From an uncultured Sporosarcina sp. (GTDB lineage Bacteria > Bacillota > Bacilli > Bacillales_A > Planococcaceae): a stretch of 44,175 nucleotides of DNA. The stretch covers positions 1 to 44,175 of the forward strand of contig CANSAF010000018.1 of NCBI GenBank assembly GCA_947644645.1, given 5' to 3'. A model generated the notes under the pieces. The model was not told the DNA's origin, did not search any database, and worked only from the letters and a program-made list of their open reading frames with translations. Each line of letters begins with the position of its first letter. Positions within the stretch are counted from its first letter, which is position 1. This document shows, piece by piece, positions 26,364 to 35,131 of the stretch. Position numbers and translations under genes: made by a program.

Positions 26364-27677
26364 TTATACTTTCCCCTTAGATTCTTCAGCTTCTTTTTTC
26401 TCTTCTTCCAAGCCTTTGGCATCCGTTTTCTCCTTGATATATGAGTGTAATGAGTTATCATCAATGCTTTTCGCAAACTCAAGAGCCTCATCTTCGCGTC
26501 CCAAAGCGATATAAGCATCAGCAATAATGTAAGCCCGTCTATCATCCATCTCCATTCTCTCTGCACTTTGATATTCAATTACCTTTTCGTAATCGTTATT
26601 TAACGCAGCAACTTCAAATGCGATTAATGCAGAATCAGTTTGTAAATCTAGTAGTAACTCGAGGTCTTTTTTCACGACATAGTAACCAACAATTGATTTA
26701 TCAAATTCTGGAACATAATCTAATGCTTTTTGTGCATTACCTGACATTAAATACGTAAACAACACCGCATTTCTATCGGCTTTTTCCAACTCACCAAAGT
26801 CTAATTTATCGAAGTTTTTAACTGCATCACCGTATTTTTGAATGGCCGCAGCTCTTAATCCTAAAATGAGGTTTTCATCAATAGGCAAAACTATTTTTTC
26901 AGTACCATCCTTATTTACCTCATGAGGCGAATCCAAATTGTTAGCGATGGCATTTGCCTCACCGAACTTAAAATCCGTCAATGTATAAAGGTAACCGAAA
27001 ACCAATGCGACGCTTACTACTATTGTGAAAAGAACAGTAATACCAGTTGTCACAAGTGGGCTCCGATTTATTCGCTTTCCGATTTTTTCCGGATTCTTTC
27101 CTGTTTGTAATTGCTCTGTTTCTATTTCTGGTAGTTGTTCATCTGCCACCTTCTCGACCACCTCTGTTTCATTATTTTTATGATTGACTTGTTCCGCACT
27201 AGCCATTTTTCCTTTATCTGAAATTCGCTTCATATATTCAATTGCGTTCTTTCGTTTTTCATCAATCTCTGTTGCAATAGATACATCGTCACTTTCTGGA
27301 TGTACAATTGCATTAAAAGTAAAATAGTTATGAAATTGATAATCCTTTTCTTTATCAACTTCTCTACCTCTATAAACCGAGCTGTCCTTTATCTTTCTTG
27401 CTTGATATAAAATAAACGAACGGAAGAAGTTTACTGGTGATCTACCCTCCGTTCCTACATCTGCAAGTAACCATGCCAATCCTATTGGTATAAGAATTAA
27501 GATCCCAACAGGTATCCAATTAATTAACCGCCCAATTCCCGGAGTAAAATAGATAGTAGACTCCACGATTGCTATCACAAAGAAATACAAAACTGCTTTT
27601 AACCGGATTGGCCTGCCTAGTTCTAACCCGAATATTTGATAGAGCTGACGTTCAAAACGAATGAAGTTATTCAGCAC
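26364..27677 (-). CDS. TcpE-like membrane protein fused to a C-terminal helical-repeat domain
   Basis: 437 residues. Residues 1-95 match the TcpE/ConD pattern: FERQLYQIFGLELGRPIRLK, two membrane segments (about 27-46, 51-71), GTEGRSPVNFFRSFILY. A charged linker with further polar stretch runs to about 205, a third membrane segment lies at about 208-232, and about 170 residues of helical, TPR-like repeats follow (AALNNDYEKVIEYQSAERM, IADAYIALGREDEALEFA). Known TcpE proteins are only about 110-170 residues, so the tail is an addition, probably a protein-binding platform outside the membrane. Confidence 0.7.
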   Translation of the reverse strand: MLNNFIRFERQLYQIFGLELGRPIRLKAVLYFFVIAIVESTIYFTPGIGRLINWIPVGILILIPIGLAWLLADVGTEGRSPVNFFRSFILYQARKIKDSSVYRGREVDKEKDYQFHNYFTFNAIVHPESDDVSIATEIDEKRKNAIEYMKRISDKGKMASAEQVNHKNNETEVVEKVADEQLPEIETEQLQTGKNPEKIGKRINRSPLVTTGITVLFTIVVSVALVFGYLYTLTDFKFGEANAIANNLDSPHEVNKDGTEKIVLPIDENLILGLRAAAIQKYGDAVKNFDKLDFGELEKADRNAVLFTYLMSGNAQKALDYVPEFDKSIVGYYVVKKDLELLLDLQTDSALIAFEVAALNNDYEKVIEYQSAERMEMDDRRAYIIADAYIALGREDEALEFAKSIDDNSLHSYIKEKTDAKGLEEEKKEAEESKGKV

Positions 27678-27736
27678 ATATAACGGAATCTTGTTAATGT
27701 CTTTTCACCTCCAAGCTGCCTATTTCAAAACAAATA

Positions 27737-27770
27737 GCAAGAGGATCTCTAGTAGTAGAAGCCCTCTTGC
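27737..27770 (-). terminator. Terminator-like hairpin between the TcpD-like and TcpE-like genes
   Basis: Perfect 8-bp GCAAGAGG/CCTCTTGC stem with an 18-nt loop; minus-strand tail TATTTGTTTTG. Confidence 0.55.
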
Positions 27771-27785
27771 ATGTATAGCAAAAAA

Positions 27786-28007
27786 TTAGTTACCTAAATT
27801 CAATTTCTCAGCAATAAATTCGGATATGTTAATTAAAATGTCTGGTTGGACAATGAAGATTCCGATGAACGCAAGACCGATAACAACACCGATCATTGCA
27901 ATCCATGCTCTCTTAAATGCTGTCACAATCAATGCAACAAAAAGAACGATGAATAATGCCCATTTGATTTCTTGTGAGAACCATGTAAATAATCCTTCTA
28001 AACTCAT
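27786..28007 (-). CDS. Small two-segment membrane protein, TcpD-like
   Basis: 73 residues from the ATG at 28007, which has GGAGG 8 nt upstream (the GTG at 28016 overlaps that site). Two membrane segments, about 14-34 and 36-56, with a short polar C-terminus. Size, topology and position between TcpC and TcpE-like genes match TcpD/ConC subunits of Gram-positive conjugation systems. Confidence 0.6.
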   Translation of the reverse strand: MSLEGLFTWFSQEIKWALFIVLFVALIVTAFKRAWIAMIGVVIGLAFIGIFIVQPDILINISEFIAEKLNLGN

Positions 28008-28036
28008 ACAATTCACCTCCCTTTAAAATAAAAAAA

Positions 28037-28056
28037 TACAGACACAATTGTCTGTA
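28037..28056 (-). terminator. Strong intrinsic terminator between the TcpC and TcpD-like genes
   Basis: Perfect stem TACAGACA/TGTCTGTA, 4-nt loop, minus-strand tail TTTTTTTATTTT. It is 30 bp before the next start codon. Confidence 0.85.
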
Positions 28057-28068
28057 CCTACATACTGC

Positions 28069-29274
28069 TTATTCATTTTCCGTGTCATTTTCATCCACTT
28101 GATCGCTTTCAATATCGTGATTTTGATCCTGATTATCTTCCTCGACTTCCATACCTTTTTCAATTTCTGCTTCTGCTTTTTTCTTGTCCTTTAACTCATC
28201 AATGTATTGTTTATTGTTAATGAATAACACGGTGTAACGCATTTCCTTTTCAACCAATACAAGGATGTAGGTAGATATGAATTCGATTCCTGTATTGGGT
28301 TCCGCCAACACAACATCCGTTCTTACAATTTTCTCACTCACTTTCTTACCTTCAAATATTTCTGTATTCTTCAAGCTAACAAAATCCATTGTTTTATTAA
28401 GACCATTTTGATGTTTAGGGTCCTCAACGATGTAGGTTAACTTATCTTTTGCGTCATTTGCATAGGCTTCAAAAAACGTTTCCAGGAAAGCCCGAATGTT
28501 TTGCATGCTTCCATCATTAATCGGTTTCAATCCCTCTGTTTCTGATTCAACACTTTTCTCAACACTTTCTTCACTCATGTACGTGAAGCTCGGGAGTTCA
28601 TAAACGGCGAAACGACTTTCTTCATCGTTATAAACAATTGGCACAGATATATACTTTACTGTTTCAATATTTTCAGGAACAACGGGTTCATCTTCTGTTT
28701 TTTTATCATTCTCCTTTTTTTCTTTACCGGTAGGATTTTCAAAATTTATTTTAACTTGAAAAATGACTCGTGCTCGATTGTCCCCCAAATCTTCAACTTC
28801 TTTTAAATGTATATTTTCTCGTAAAATCTTTGAACTCCACTTCTTATCACCTGTTGCGGCTAGATCACTTAACTTTTCGGGCAAATAATAACTTAACTTT
28901 ATTTTTCGTTGAGCACGATCTTCATTACCATTATTCCATGTGAAGTATTCTGCTACAAAGCCTTTTGAAAACTCTACCCCCTCAGCAGCTAAAGCTTTAT
29001 TCACCTGTAGATTATCCCCTTCATTGCCGGCATTCGAACTCCCACTGGATGAAAACACATTTACGAAAACAATAAAAAGCATAAACAAAAAAAGCATCCA
29101 GAAAGTAAATGCACCTAGCTTTTTGGCTCGATACCCTTTCGGTTTGCTTTTCTTTTCAAGTTTTCGCATATCTTTTTTACGTTTTTCATTTTCAGATGAC
29201 TTTCTGAATACATCCATCGCTTTTTTTACAATACCATCCTTTTTTCCATTGGATTTCCCTAACTTCTTCCGCAA
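28069..29274 (-). CDS. TcpC-family conjugation protein (VirB8-like)
   Basis: 401 residues from a TTG with GGAGG 10 nt upstream. A basic cytoplasmic N-terminus (1-55), one membrane segment (FTFWMLFLFMLFIVFVNVF, about 57-76), then two alpha+beta domains (about 95-230 and 240-375), the double NTF2-like layout of TcpC and ConB. It should be a bitopic scaffold of the channel that contacts the ATPases and the wall hydrolase. An acidic tail (EVEEDNQDQNHDIE) ends the protein. Confidence 0.75.
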   Translation of the reverse strand: MRKKLGKSNGKKDGIVKKAMDVFRKSSENEKRKKDMRKLEKKSKPKGYRAKKLGAFTFWMLFLFMLFIVFVNVFSSSGSSNAGNEGDNLQVNKALAAEGVEFSKGFVAEYFTWNNGNEDRAQRKIKLSYYLPEKLSDLAATGDKKWSSKILRENIHLKEVEDLGDNRARVIFQVKINFENPTGKEKKENDKKTEDEPVVPENIETVKYISVPIVYNDEESRFAVYELPSFTYMSEESVEKSVESETEGLKPINDGSMQNIRAFLETFFEAYANDAKDKLTYIVEDPKHQNGLNKTMDFVSLKNTEIFEGKKVSEKIVRTDVVLAEPNTGIEFISTYILVLVEKEMRYTVLFINNKQYIDELKDKKKAEAEIEKGMEVEEDNQDQNHDIESDQVDENDTENE

Positions 29275-29323
29275 GTTTTGTGGACCTCCTTCTTTTCTTT
29301 TTGTTCAAACTTTACACGACTCA

Positions 29324-29545
29324 TCACATTCTTTTTGAACTTCCTACCATAATAAAAATAGCGACAATTAATAGCAGCGTAGTGATTGTCCCATATTTAA
29401 CAAGGGATGATTCATAAAGAGTGCCGATGTGCATTTTCAGTTCCTCCCACAACGGGACTAAGGTTGGAAACTGTTCTAATAATAGACTACCGACAACAGC
29501 GATTAAGAATATCATTAGGATGATTCCGATAATTGTTTTAAACAC
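29324..29545 (-). CDS. Small two-segment membrane protein of the transfer operon
   Basis: 73 residues from a GTG at 29545 with GGGAGGTG upstream. Two hydrophobic segments (about 4-24 and 50-70) around a short polar loop. No family recognised. Co-directional with TcpC and closely spaced. Confidence 0.55.
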   Translation of the reverse strand: MFKTIIGIILMIFLIAVVGSLLLEQFPTLVPLWEELKMHIGTLYESSLVKYGTITTLLLIVAIFIMVGSSKRM

Positions 29546-29607
29546 GTATTCACCTCCCTTCAAGGAATTGCACGATAACTTACCCTTTTATTAATATCAA
29601 TTGTTTC

Positions 29608-30303
29608 CTATCTTTTAGGGGAGCTTGATCTACTTAGACTTTTTGCGATTAGCGAAGCAAAAAATATCATGCTTATGAAACGACCAAAACGATTCAATTT
29701 CCTTGTCAACCCTTCTTGATTTTTAAATCGTTTTTTTCGCTTAGTAGCATTTGGCTGGATATAGCTCGCATGTTCTTTCTTAAATAGTTTGATAGCGTCC
29801 TCTTCTGTTCTAACGCGCCCTTTCTTCATATACTCAATCATTTTCACCAATTTCTCTTTTGAATGATACAAAGGAATTAAAGTAGATTTAGTCATTAACG
29901 CATTTTCTACTGTCTTAATATTTGATTGAAGCGCTGCTATATTTTGCTCAAAGAAAAGTGATGTTTCATTTGCTCCTGCCCTGGATTTGTTATATTTCCT
30001 AACAATAAAATTGTAGGCGTAAATGAACAAAACAATTACCGCAGTATAAATTGCTGTATAGAACAGAAAAACAGGTGTGTAGATGAAAATAAATAGATCC
30101 ACACCATTGCGAATATAATTAACAAGCACCATGAAAATAGGCACCCATATGAAAAGGTGTTTTATCGTTTTACGTACTGTTGCTTTACTTACGGTCCTTT
30201 CATCCATTGGATTCTTATAAGCCGTTTCCAATTCTACTAATTCATTTTCTAACATTTCTTTTAGTATCACAGTTCTATAGGTTTCTTCTATATTCAATAG
30301 CAC
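29608..30303 (-). CDS. Membrane protein with two central segments and basic C-terminus
   Basis: 231 residues, GTG start with AAGGAG 7 nt upstream. Membrane segments at about 49-66 and 70-100, a helical cytoplasmic domain, a basic stretch (TKRKKRFKNQEGLTRKLNR), and a weak hydrophobic end. No family recognised. It lies in the small-gene block between the ParMR pair and the secretion genes. Confidence 0.55.
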   Translation of the reverse strand: MLLNIEETYRTVILKEMLENELVELETAYKNPMDERTVSKATVRKTIKHLFIWVPIFMVLVNYIRNGVDLFIFIYTPVFLFYTAIYTAVIVLFIYAYNFIVRKYNKSRAGANETSLFFEQNIAALQSNIKTVENALMTKSTLIPLYHSKEKLVKMIEYMKKGRVRTEEDAIKLFKKEHASYIQPNATKRKKRFKNQEGLTRKLNRFGRFISMIFFASLIAKSLSRSSSPKR

Positions 30304-30321
30304 GGGATTACTCCTTTCAAT

Positions 30322-30765
30322 TTAAATTGATAATAATGATACTCTGTAACGCGCTTTCAATCCTTCTAAATTCACTTCTGGCATTTCTACGCAGTAATAA
30401 TCTGTTCCGCGATGCTCAATCCTACAGAGCTTGTAATAGCCCCCTTCTTTCATTTCTAAATCCTCCTGCCAAAGATCAAGAAATGCACCACTTGTTAATT
30501 CAAAGCTATTTAATTCATACCTGGCCCTACTGTTTTTTCGTAAATAGCCTTCAATTTGAATTTCCTTACTCAAATCAACAATTGATGTATAGGCTTCTTC
30601 AAGTCCTAATTTAGCTTTATACAGCGTGAAATACCTTTGCACATCTTCCGCATTCAAATTAAAAATGTTGATGTTATCCATCAGTTCATCCATTTCCTTC
30701 AAAAGTCGTTTTATTGTACTACCTGCTTTGCGGTAACTTTCTACGGTATCTTCTACTAATTTCAT
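30322..30765 (-). CDS. DUF5348-like protein
   Basis: 147 residues. A helical N-terminus (1-70) is followed by a beta-rich domain whose pattern RYELNSFELTSGAFLDLW, YKLCRIEHRGTDYYCVE and LEGLKARYRV matches DUF5348, a small domain common on Gram-positive conjugative elements. Its function is not known. It is 18 bp upstream of the next gene and in the same transcript as the segregation pair. Confidence 0.6.
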   Translation of the reverse strand: MKLVEDTVESYRKAGSTIKRLLKEMDELMDNINIFNLNAEDVQRYFTLYKAKLGLEEAYTSIVDLSKEIQIEGYLRKNSRARYELNSFELTSGAFLDLWQEDLEMKEGGYYKLCRIEHRGTDYYCVEMPEVNLEGLKARYRVSLLSI

Positions 30766-30780
30766 TTTAAAATTCCCCTC

Positions 30781-31155
30781 CTATTTATTCGCAATCGTTA
30801 ATATGAACTCCCTAAATTCAATAACTGAGTGAAACCCTAATGCCTCTCTAATTTTCTTTTTTGTTACACCTTCTTCAAGCAGCGTTCGTATTTCTTGAGT
30901 TGTAATCTCTTGTTTCTTTTCCAGAATCGCTTCAATATTCGTATCTGTATGCCATAGCTCATCACCTACGCTCCGCATTCTTTTATAGTTGGGACAGCCA
31001 CCACAAATTGTTTCGACAAGTGCCTTGATTTGTGAGCTATCCCCCGTCATTACTAAACTTCGATATTCACAGGAGTCACAAACTCTCAGCGTTTCAGATA
31101 CTTTTAAAAACTTTTTCTTTTTTCTTGCACGCAATTCTTCTTTTGTCCTATCCAT
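30781..31155 (-). CDS. Small zinc-finger protein with C-terminal helix-turn-helix
   Basis: 124 residues. Two cysteine pairs, VCDSC (about 25-29) and CGGC (about 51-54), suggest one zinc site. The C-terminal segment EGVTKKKIREALGFHSVIEFREF reads as a helix-turn-helix. A basic N-terminus. It resembles small regulators of mobile elements. The regulatory role is inferred. Confidence 0.55.
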   Translation of the reverse strand: MDRTKEELRARKKKKFLKVSETLRVCDSCEYRSLVMTGDSSQIKALVETICGGCPNYKRMRSVGDELWHTDTNIEAILEKKQEITTQEIRTLLEEGVTKKKIREALGFHSVIEFREFILTIANK

Positions 31156-31173
31156 TTCAACACCTCCCTTTAA

Positions 31174-31542
31174 TTAATCAAAATTAACACCAAAAGACGA
31201 TAGCATCGCACTTGCGCTATCGTCAATTGCCTGTTCATTCATTTTATTGTCGTCAGGTTTGTTTACTTCGTCATTATTAATTGCTACAGCACTCCCTATC
31301 TTCACTAGCAACTCTTGATGTTGCAATTTTTGTTTTTCTTTTAATGACTTTATTTCAGCCAAAAGATCTTGGATTCCTTGCTCTGTTTTCTTTCCTTCCG
31401 ACATCGTACGAAAGGCGAATCTCAGCATCTGCCGAATTGTTTCACTTCGCTTATTATCCGGGACTTGTTGAAGTAATTTATATATTTCTTTATCCTCTTC
31501 TTGCAAACGAAAGCTATATCGCTTTTCCCAATTAACACTCAT
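31174..31542 (-). CDS. parR: ParR-like ribbon-helix-helix partition adaptor
   Basis: 122 residues. Residues 8-50 (YSFRLQEEDKEIYKLLQQVPDNKRSETIRQMLRFAFR, read in two halves) form a beta strand plus two helices with the SETIRQML turn of ribbon-helix-helix proteins. A coiled coil and an acidic C-terminal tail follow; in ParR proteins the C-terminus binds the ParM filament. It starts one base after the parM-like stop. The centromere should be a repeat nearby, but none is obvious within this operon. Confidence 0.65.
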   Translation of the reverse strand: MSVNWEKRYSFRLQEEDKEIYKLLQQVPDNKRSETIRQMLRFAFRTMSEGKKTEQGIQDLLAEIKSLKEKQKLQHQELLVKIGSAVAINNDEVNKPDDNKMNEQAIDDSASAMLSSFGVNFD

Positions 31543-31543
31543 A

Positions 31544-32605
31544 TCAAATCACTGAATTTCGACGCTCTAATTGTTCAAATACTGATTTTCCTAATCTTAA
31601 ATAACCAATGGTGTTTGCAAACTGGCTTTCAGTAATCTTCACCAATCGATTATCAAAGTGGGTCTGGATGAATGGTTCAAAGAGTTCTCCGCCACCACCG
31701 GCCAAGAAGAGTGCATCAAATAGATCAGATTCTTCAGCCCATACATTTTTTAATCGGTCAACAATATTAGTGGCTATTGATTTCTTACTAGACTGAATGA
31801 TATTGCTGAAATCAATTTTATTTCCTTTGTACGTTAATTGTTCGTCTTTTAATATTCGGGAAATATAATGTTCACTTAAATCAGCACCACCTGTTTTTGT
31901 TTTATAGGCTTGACGGATATCCCTGTATAAATTGTTTACACCGTCATCCACCGTTCCAGATAACTTTGCTTTTGGAACAAATGAACCATTCTGTTGAATT
32001 TCAACTACAACAAAGTCCGTTGTCCTAAATCCGATATCAACCAATCCGATAAGCGTTCCTTGATTCATTAGATGAGGATAGGTATATTTCCCATCATGAT
32101 TAATCAATGCTGAAAAGATAGCTGAAGCACCTTGTGGAAACACTAAGGCACGTTCAATATTTACTTGTTTAGCACCATCTATTAGTGGACCTGATTTCCA
32201 TTCAATATGCGATTGAATTCCTGTAATAGACGTTTGAAAATCTTTTGCCTGTGCCTGGTAGAAATCTAGTGGAAGTCCTGTTGATAGATTCACAGAACCC
32301 CCTCTACCGTCTGTTACAAGCTGAATAGCGGTATTAAGCAGAATATGTGTATACATATGATTGAAACGTTCACGTTCAAAGATACGAGACAAAGAACGAG
32401 ATTCATTTGCTAGTTCTCCCACAAAATAATCTTCACCTTTGATTGATACATGTATATTCGCTAAGTCGTTTGGTGTATCTCCGAGGATATTTGTAATTCC
32501 CCTGTCGTATCCTTTCCCAACCAACGAAGGAAAAATTATTCTCTTTCCTGATGATGAAATCGCTTTGACGTAGCCATAACCTAAATCCACTGCAACGTTT
32601 TCCAA
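31544..32605 (-). CDS. parM: ParM/StbA-like actin-type segregation ATPase
   Basis: 353 residues of actin fold: phosphate-1 loop VAVDLGYGYVKA (4-15), phosphate-2 LVDIGFRTTDFVVVE (about 188-202), and adenosine motif LFLAGGGGELF (about 304-314). These are the nucleotide-binding loops of ParM, StbA and Alp proteins. With the ParR-like gene directly downstream it forms a type II partition module, known from plasmids. In an ICE it would stabilise the excised, replicating circle. Confidence 0.85.
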   Translation of the reverse strand: MENVAVDLGYGYVKAISSSGKRIIFPSLVGKGYDRGITNILGDTPNDLANIHVSIKGEDYFVGELANESRSLSRIFERERFNHMYTHILLNTAIQLVTDGRGGSVNLSTGLPLDFYQAQAKDFQTSITGIQSHIEWKSGPLIDGAKQVNIERALVFPQGASAIFSALINHDGKYTYPHLMNQGTLIGLVDIGFRTTDFVVVEIQQNGSFVPKAKLSGTVDDGVNNLYRDIRQAYKTKTGGADLSEHYISRILKDEQLTYKGNKIDFSNIIQSSKKSIATNIVDRLKNVWAEESDLFDALFLAGGGGELFEPFIQTHFDNRLVKITESQFANTIGYLRLGKSVFEQLERRNSVI

Positions 32606-32624
32606 TTTTTGACCTCCTATAAAT

Positions 32625-33077
32625 TCAAATTACTTTTTTAAGTACAATCCAACCTATCGCTATAACAAGCAACAGTCTTGTGATTCTGTCTATCCACATA
32701 AAACTGAATGATGGAATTGCAATCCCGACAGATTTAGCTGACGGATAGAAGAGTTTCACTTTTCCAGTTAACATGTCTCCTGCAATATGGGCAAGTATCC
32801 CTGCACTTACTGACAAGGCCACCCATAATTCTGTAAACGGGTATATAAAAATCCCTGCTAATGACGTAAATAGCAGGGAGTGTGTAAAAGTCCGATGACC
32901 AAATATAGAATTAAGTGGTATAGCTATAAAGAAGAACAACTTTCCAAACTTAGATTTCGGTTCATCAAGATCCGGTAGAACACCTGCAATTCCTCCTACC
33001 ACCGCTCCTCGCCAATCACCCCCTGTAACTGTATATCCGGCTATCATTCCCGATAAAGCGTGTGTGGACCACTCCAT
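32625..33077 (-). CDS. YdjM-like membrane-bound metal-dependent hydrolase
   Basis: 150 residues. HxxxG at the start (STHALSGMIAGY), GVLPDLDEP, and GHRTFTHSLLF are the metal-binding motifs of the YdjM/LexA-binding hydrolase family; four membrane segments follow the usual order. HAGD-like AHIAGDMLT is also present. GAGGAT ribosome site before the ATG. The family is linked to envelope lipid or DNA-damage responses; its role on ICEs is unknown. First gene of the parM transcript. Confidence 0.75.
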   Translation of the reverse strand: MEWSTHALSGMIAGYTVTGGDWRGAVVGGIAGVLPDLDEPKSKFGKLFFFIAIPLNSIFGHRTFTHSLLFTSLAGIFIYPFTELWVALSVSAGILAHIAGDMLTGKVKLFYPSAKSVGIAIPSFSFMWIDRITRLLLVIAIGWIVLKKVI

Positions 33078-33306
33078 GAATCATCCTCGATTCTAAATTA
33101 TCGTTTACTTCTTTCATTTTTTCATATCCCAATTTATATCCCCTTTCTTCCTATTAATAATTTTGTTCCTCTTAAAAACAACCAAAACATTTCGATTGCT
33201 TTTGACAGGTACAAAAGTTTTTACGATTCACATATTCCCGTTCAGTTGTGTTGTACAAAATACTGCTTAAGGGAAATTGAGGAGTGAAACATGGGATTTT
33301 TGCTAC

Positions 33307-33339
33307 AAAAAAAACACTGAAAATAATCAGCGTTTTTTT
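33307..33339. terminator. Bidirectional terminator before the segregation operon
   Basis: Poly-A, CACTGA, 6-nt loop, TCAGCG, poly-T; one mismatched pair. It separates the lipoprotein gene from the segregation operon. The stretch 33078-33306 beside it holds no gene that I can support and should contain the operon promoter. Confidence 0.7.
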
Positions 33340-33393
33340 GGTTATTATTTTATCGTGCTTCTTAAACAATCGCGCCCGATTCAGGAACATTGT

Positions 33394-33819
33394 TTATTGT
33401 TTATCCATCAACTTTTTTAAAACTTCTGTGCCTTCAGGTGAAATATCAAAGCCATTTTGTTCGTGACCAACATACATAACTCTGCTCTTTTCTCCCGTAT
33501 CCCCAAGCACAAGATGCAATCCGTGAGTTTCCCTACTTTTATAATTAACCAATATATCATAATCTGGTTTTTCCTTACTTACATCAATCTTTTGTTTTTT
33601 ACCCTCTGCACCATTTAAAACGTCTTCTAATTTTGATATGAGTTCACTTTTATCAATTGTTACAAAGAAATTTTCATTTATTCCACCATAACCATAGGAT
33701 TTTGAAATAGAAATTGATGAAATATCATCTAACAACGTCATTTCTTTTTCTTGAGATTGACAAGCAAACAAAATCAAGGCACAAACAGATAAAGAAAATG
33801 TTAAAAATACCTTTTTCAA
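33394..33819 (-). CDS. Small lipoprotein
   Basis: 141 residues from a TTG at 33819 with GAGGAGGG upstream; the longer frame to 33861 begins before the ribosome site. The signal peptide ends in LILFAC, a lipobox. The mature domain (ENFFVTIDKSELISKLEDVL, DYDILVNYKS, HGLHLVLG) is alpha+beta. No family recognised. It is a stand-alone gene in the accessory strip and may protect the cell surface or affect exclusion; this is a guess. Confidence 0.6.
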   Translation of the reverse strand: MKKVFLTFSLSVCALILFACQSQEKEMTLLDDISSISISKSYGYGGINENFFVTIDKSELISKLEDVLNGAEGKKQKIDVSKEKPDYDILVNYKSRETHGLHLVLGDTGEKSRVMYVGHEQNGFDISPEGTEVLKKLMDKQ

Positions 33820-33974
33820 AGTAACCCTCCTCAATTGTTTTCTTCTACAATTAGGACCCAATTCACCGTTAAAAAGTTCGATTTTTCTTTCACTTCATAT
33901 TAATACAACTTCAATTCTATGGCCCGATTGAAGCGCAATTATTGTTTGCAAAAAAGCACCTCATAGAGATGCTT

Positions 33975-34703
33975 TTAACTGATCGTACTTAGATATAAGT
34001 CAAGGGAATCTTCTACTTCACATTTTACTAGCGCTATAAAGTCACTATAATTTTCTGTCGTATGTGCTTTATCGAGAGCTTCGTAATAGGCCAATCGATT
34101 TTCCACTTTAATAATCACTGGAGGAAATCCATCTTTCATTACCTCCAAATTAAGCAAAAGTCTTGAAGTACGTCCATTTCCGTCTATAAAAGGATGAATA
34201 CCAACAAATATGGCATGCAACATCGCGCCACGCTCAACAGGATGAAGGTGGATTCCTTCGTTCTGATACCAATTCATCATTTGTTCCATTCTTTCTTGGA
34301 TCAGATAATGCGCTGGTGGTATATGTGTAGCACCCGAAATAAAGACTTGTTCTTTACGGTAAACACCTGCATACTCGTCATGAATTCCTTTGAGTACTAA
34401 TCGATGTAAATTTTTTATTTGCCATTCAGAAAGAGATTCTCTCATTTGGACAATTTCTTCAACAAAACTAATGGCATCACGATGATTAATAACCTCCAAA
34501 TGTTCTCTCAGCGTCTTACCACCAATTGTAATCCCTTCAAGAACCACTTTCGTTTCGTTCATGGTTAATGTATTTCCTTCAATGGCATTTGAATTATAGG
34601 TCCACTCTAGAAATAACTTCTCTCGTAAACTTTTCAATGTATATTTTGGTAAAGGACGAGCAGCATCTAATTGTGCCTTCTTTTTATTAATAACTTCAAA
34701 CAA
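33975..34703 (-). CDS. Fic-family protein (predicted AMP transferase) with N-terminal inhibitory helix
   Basis: 242 residues from a TTG at 34703 (GGGAGG 8 nt upstream). The Fic motif HPFIDGNGRTSR is complete, with catalytic His and the GNGR phosphate loop. An N-terminal SNAIEGNTLT matches the (S/T)xxxE(G/N) inhibition motif, so it is a class II, self-inhibited Fic protein without a separate antitoxin. Fic enzymes usually transfer AMP from ATP to Tyr, Ser or Thr of target proteins. A FAM-type N-terminal region is also typical. It stands alone in the accessory strip; whether it serves defence or host control cannot be seen. Confidence 0.85.
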   Translation of the reverse strand: MFEVINKKKAQLDAARPLPKYTLKSLREKLFLEWTYNSNAIEGNTLTMNETKVVLEGITIGGKTLREHLEVINHRDAISFVEEIVQMRESLSEWQIKNLHRLVLKGIHDEYAGVYRKEQVFISGATHIPPAHYLIQERMEQMMNWYQNEGIHLHPVERGAMLHAIFVGIHPFIDGNGRTSRLLLNLEVMKDGFPPVIIKVENRLAYYEALDKAHTTENYSDFIALVKCEVEDSLDLYLSTIS

Positions 34704-34889
34704 ATGTGTAACCTCCCAACTATACAAGTAAAGTATTTCTATTATTGTAACTCATATTTGAAAAGTTCTATACATAATTGATAGTCATCTAACTTTTAAA
34801 ATTAGAGCGATGGGATTTCAGTTAAAGATATCTTTCAAAACTAAGCGTCTCCAAATAACTTTTGTCCTGTAATCGCTCCCGATAGCTAG

Positions 34890-35060
34890 ATAGTGGTCTG
34901 AAACCGTTGATCTGCGTTGCAGTCGGACGCGTTCTGGAGGGCGTGCGGTGGACCAACCCGTTCGCTTCGCTACCGTTGGTTGTTTCACATGTCCCCGGGA
35001 CGAATTAACTGCCATTCGTCCTCAATCCTCCCAGAGTCGCCGGCTTCCACTCCGATCAAC
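34890..35060. other. GC-rich structured non-coding block
   Basis: Base composition is clearly higher in GC than all neighbours. It contains a perfect hairpin GGACGAAT/ATTCGTCC (34998-35005, 35014-35021) and ACCAAC/GTTGGT (34952-34957, 34975-34980). The minus-strand frame over it (34818-35015) has no ribosome site and an odd Arg-rich content, so it is not supported as a gene. It loosely recalls GC-rich extragenic repeats of Bacillaceae. It may be such a repeat or an RNA. Confidence 0.4.
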
Positions 35061-35082
35061 TAAGTGTCTACAAATAAATCAT

Positions 35083-35109
35083 CTTCCACAATCGCACCTT
35101 TTGTAGAAG
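35083..35109 (-). terminator. Hairpin after the small membrane-protein gene at 35132
   Basis: CTTCCACAA/TTGTAGAAG stem (one G-T pair on the minus strand) with the loop containing GGTGCGA; minus-strand tail ATGATTTATTTG. It shares the CTTCCACAA-x2-GCACC core with sequences near 35405. Confidence 0.5.
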
Positions 35110-35131
35110 TCCAAATTCAGTTTGTTAAATA

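Noticed and set aside
34818-35015. Minus-strand frame over the GC-rich block
   Set aside because: No ribosome site, odd Arg-rich content and hairpins inside; better explained as non-coding.
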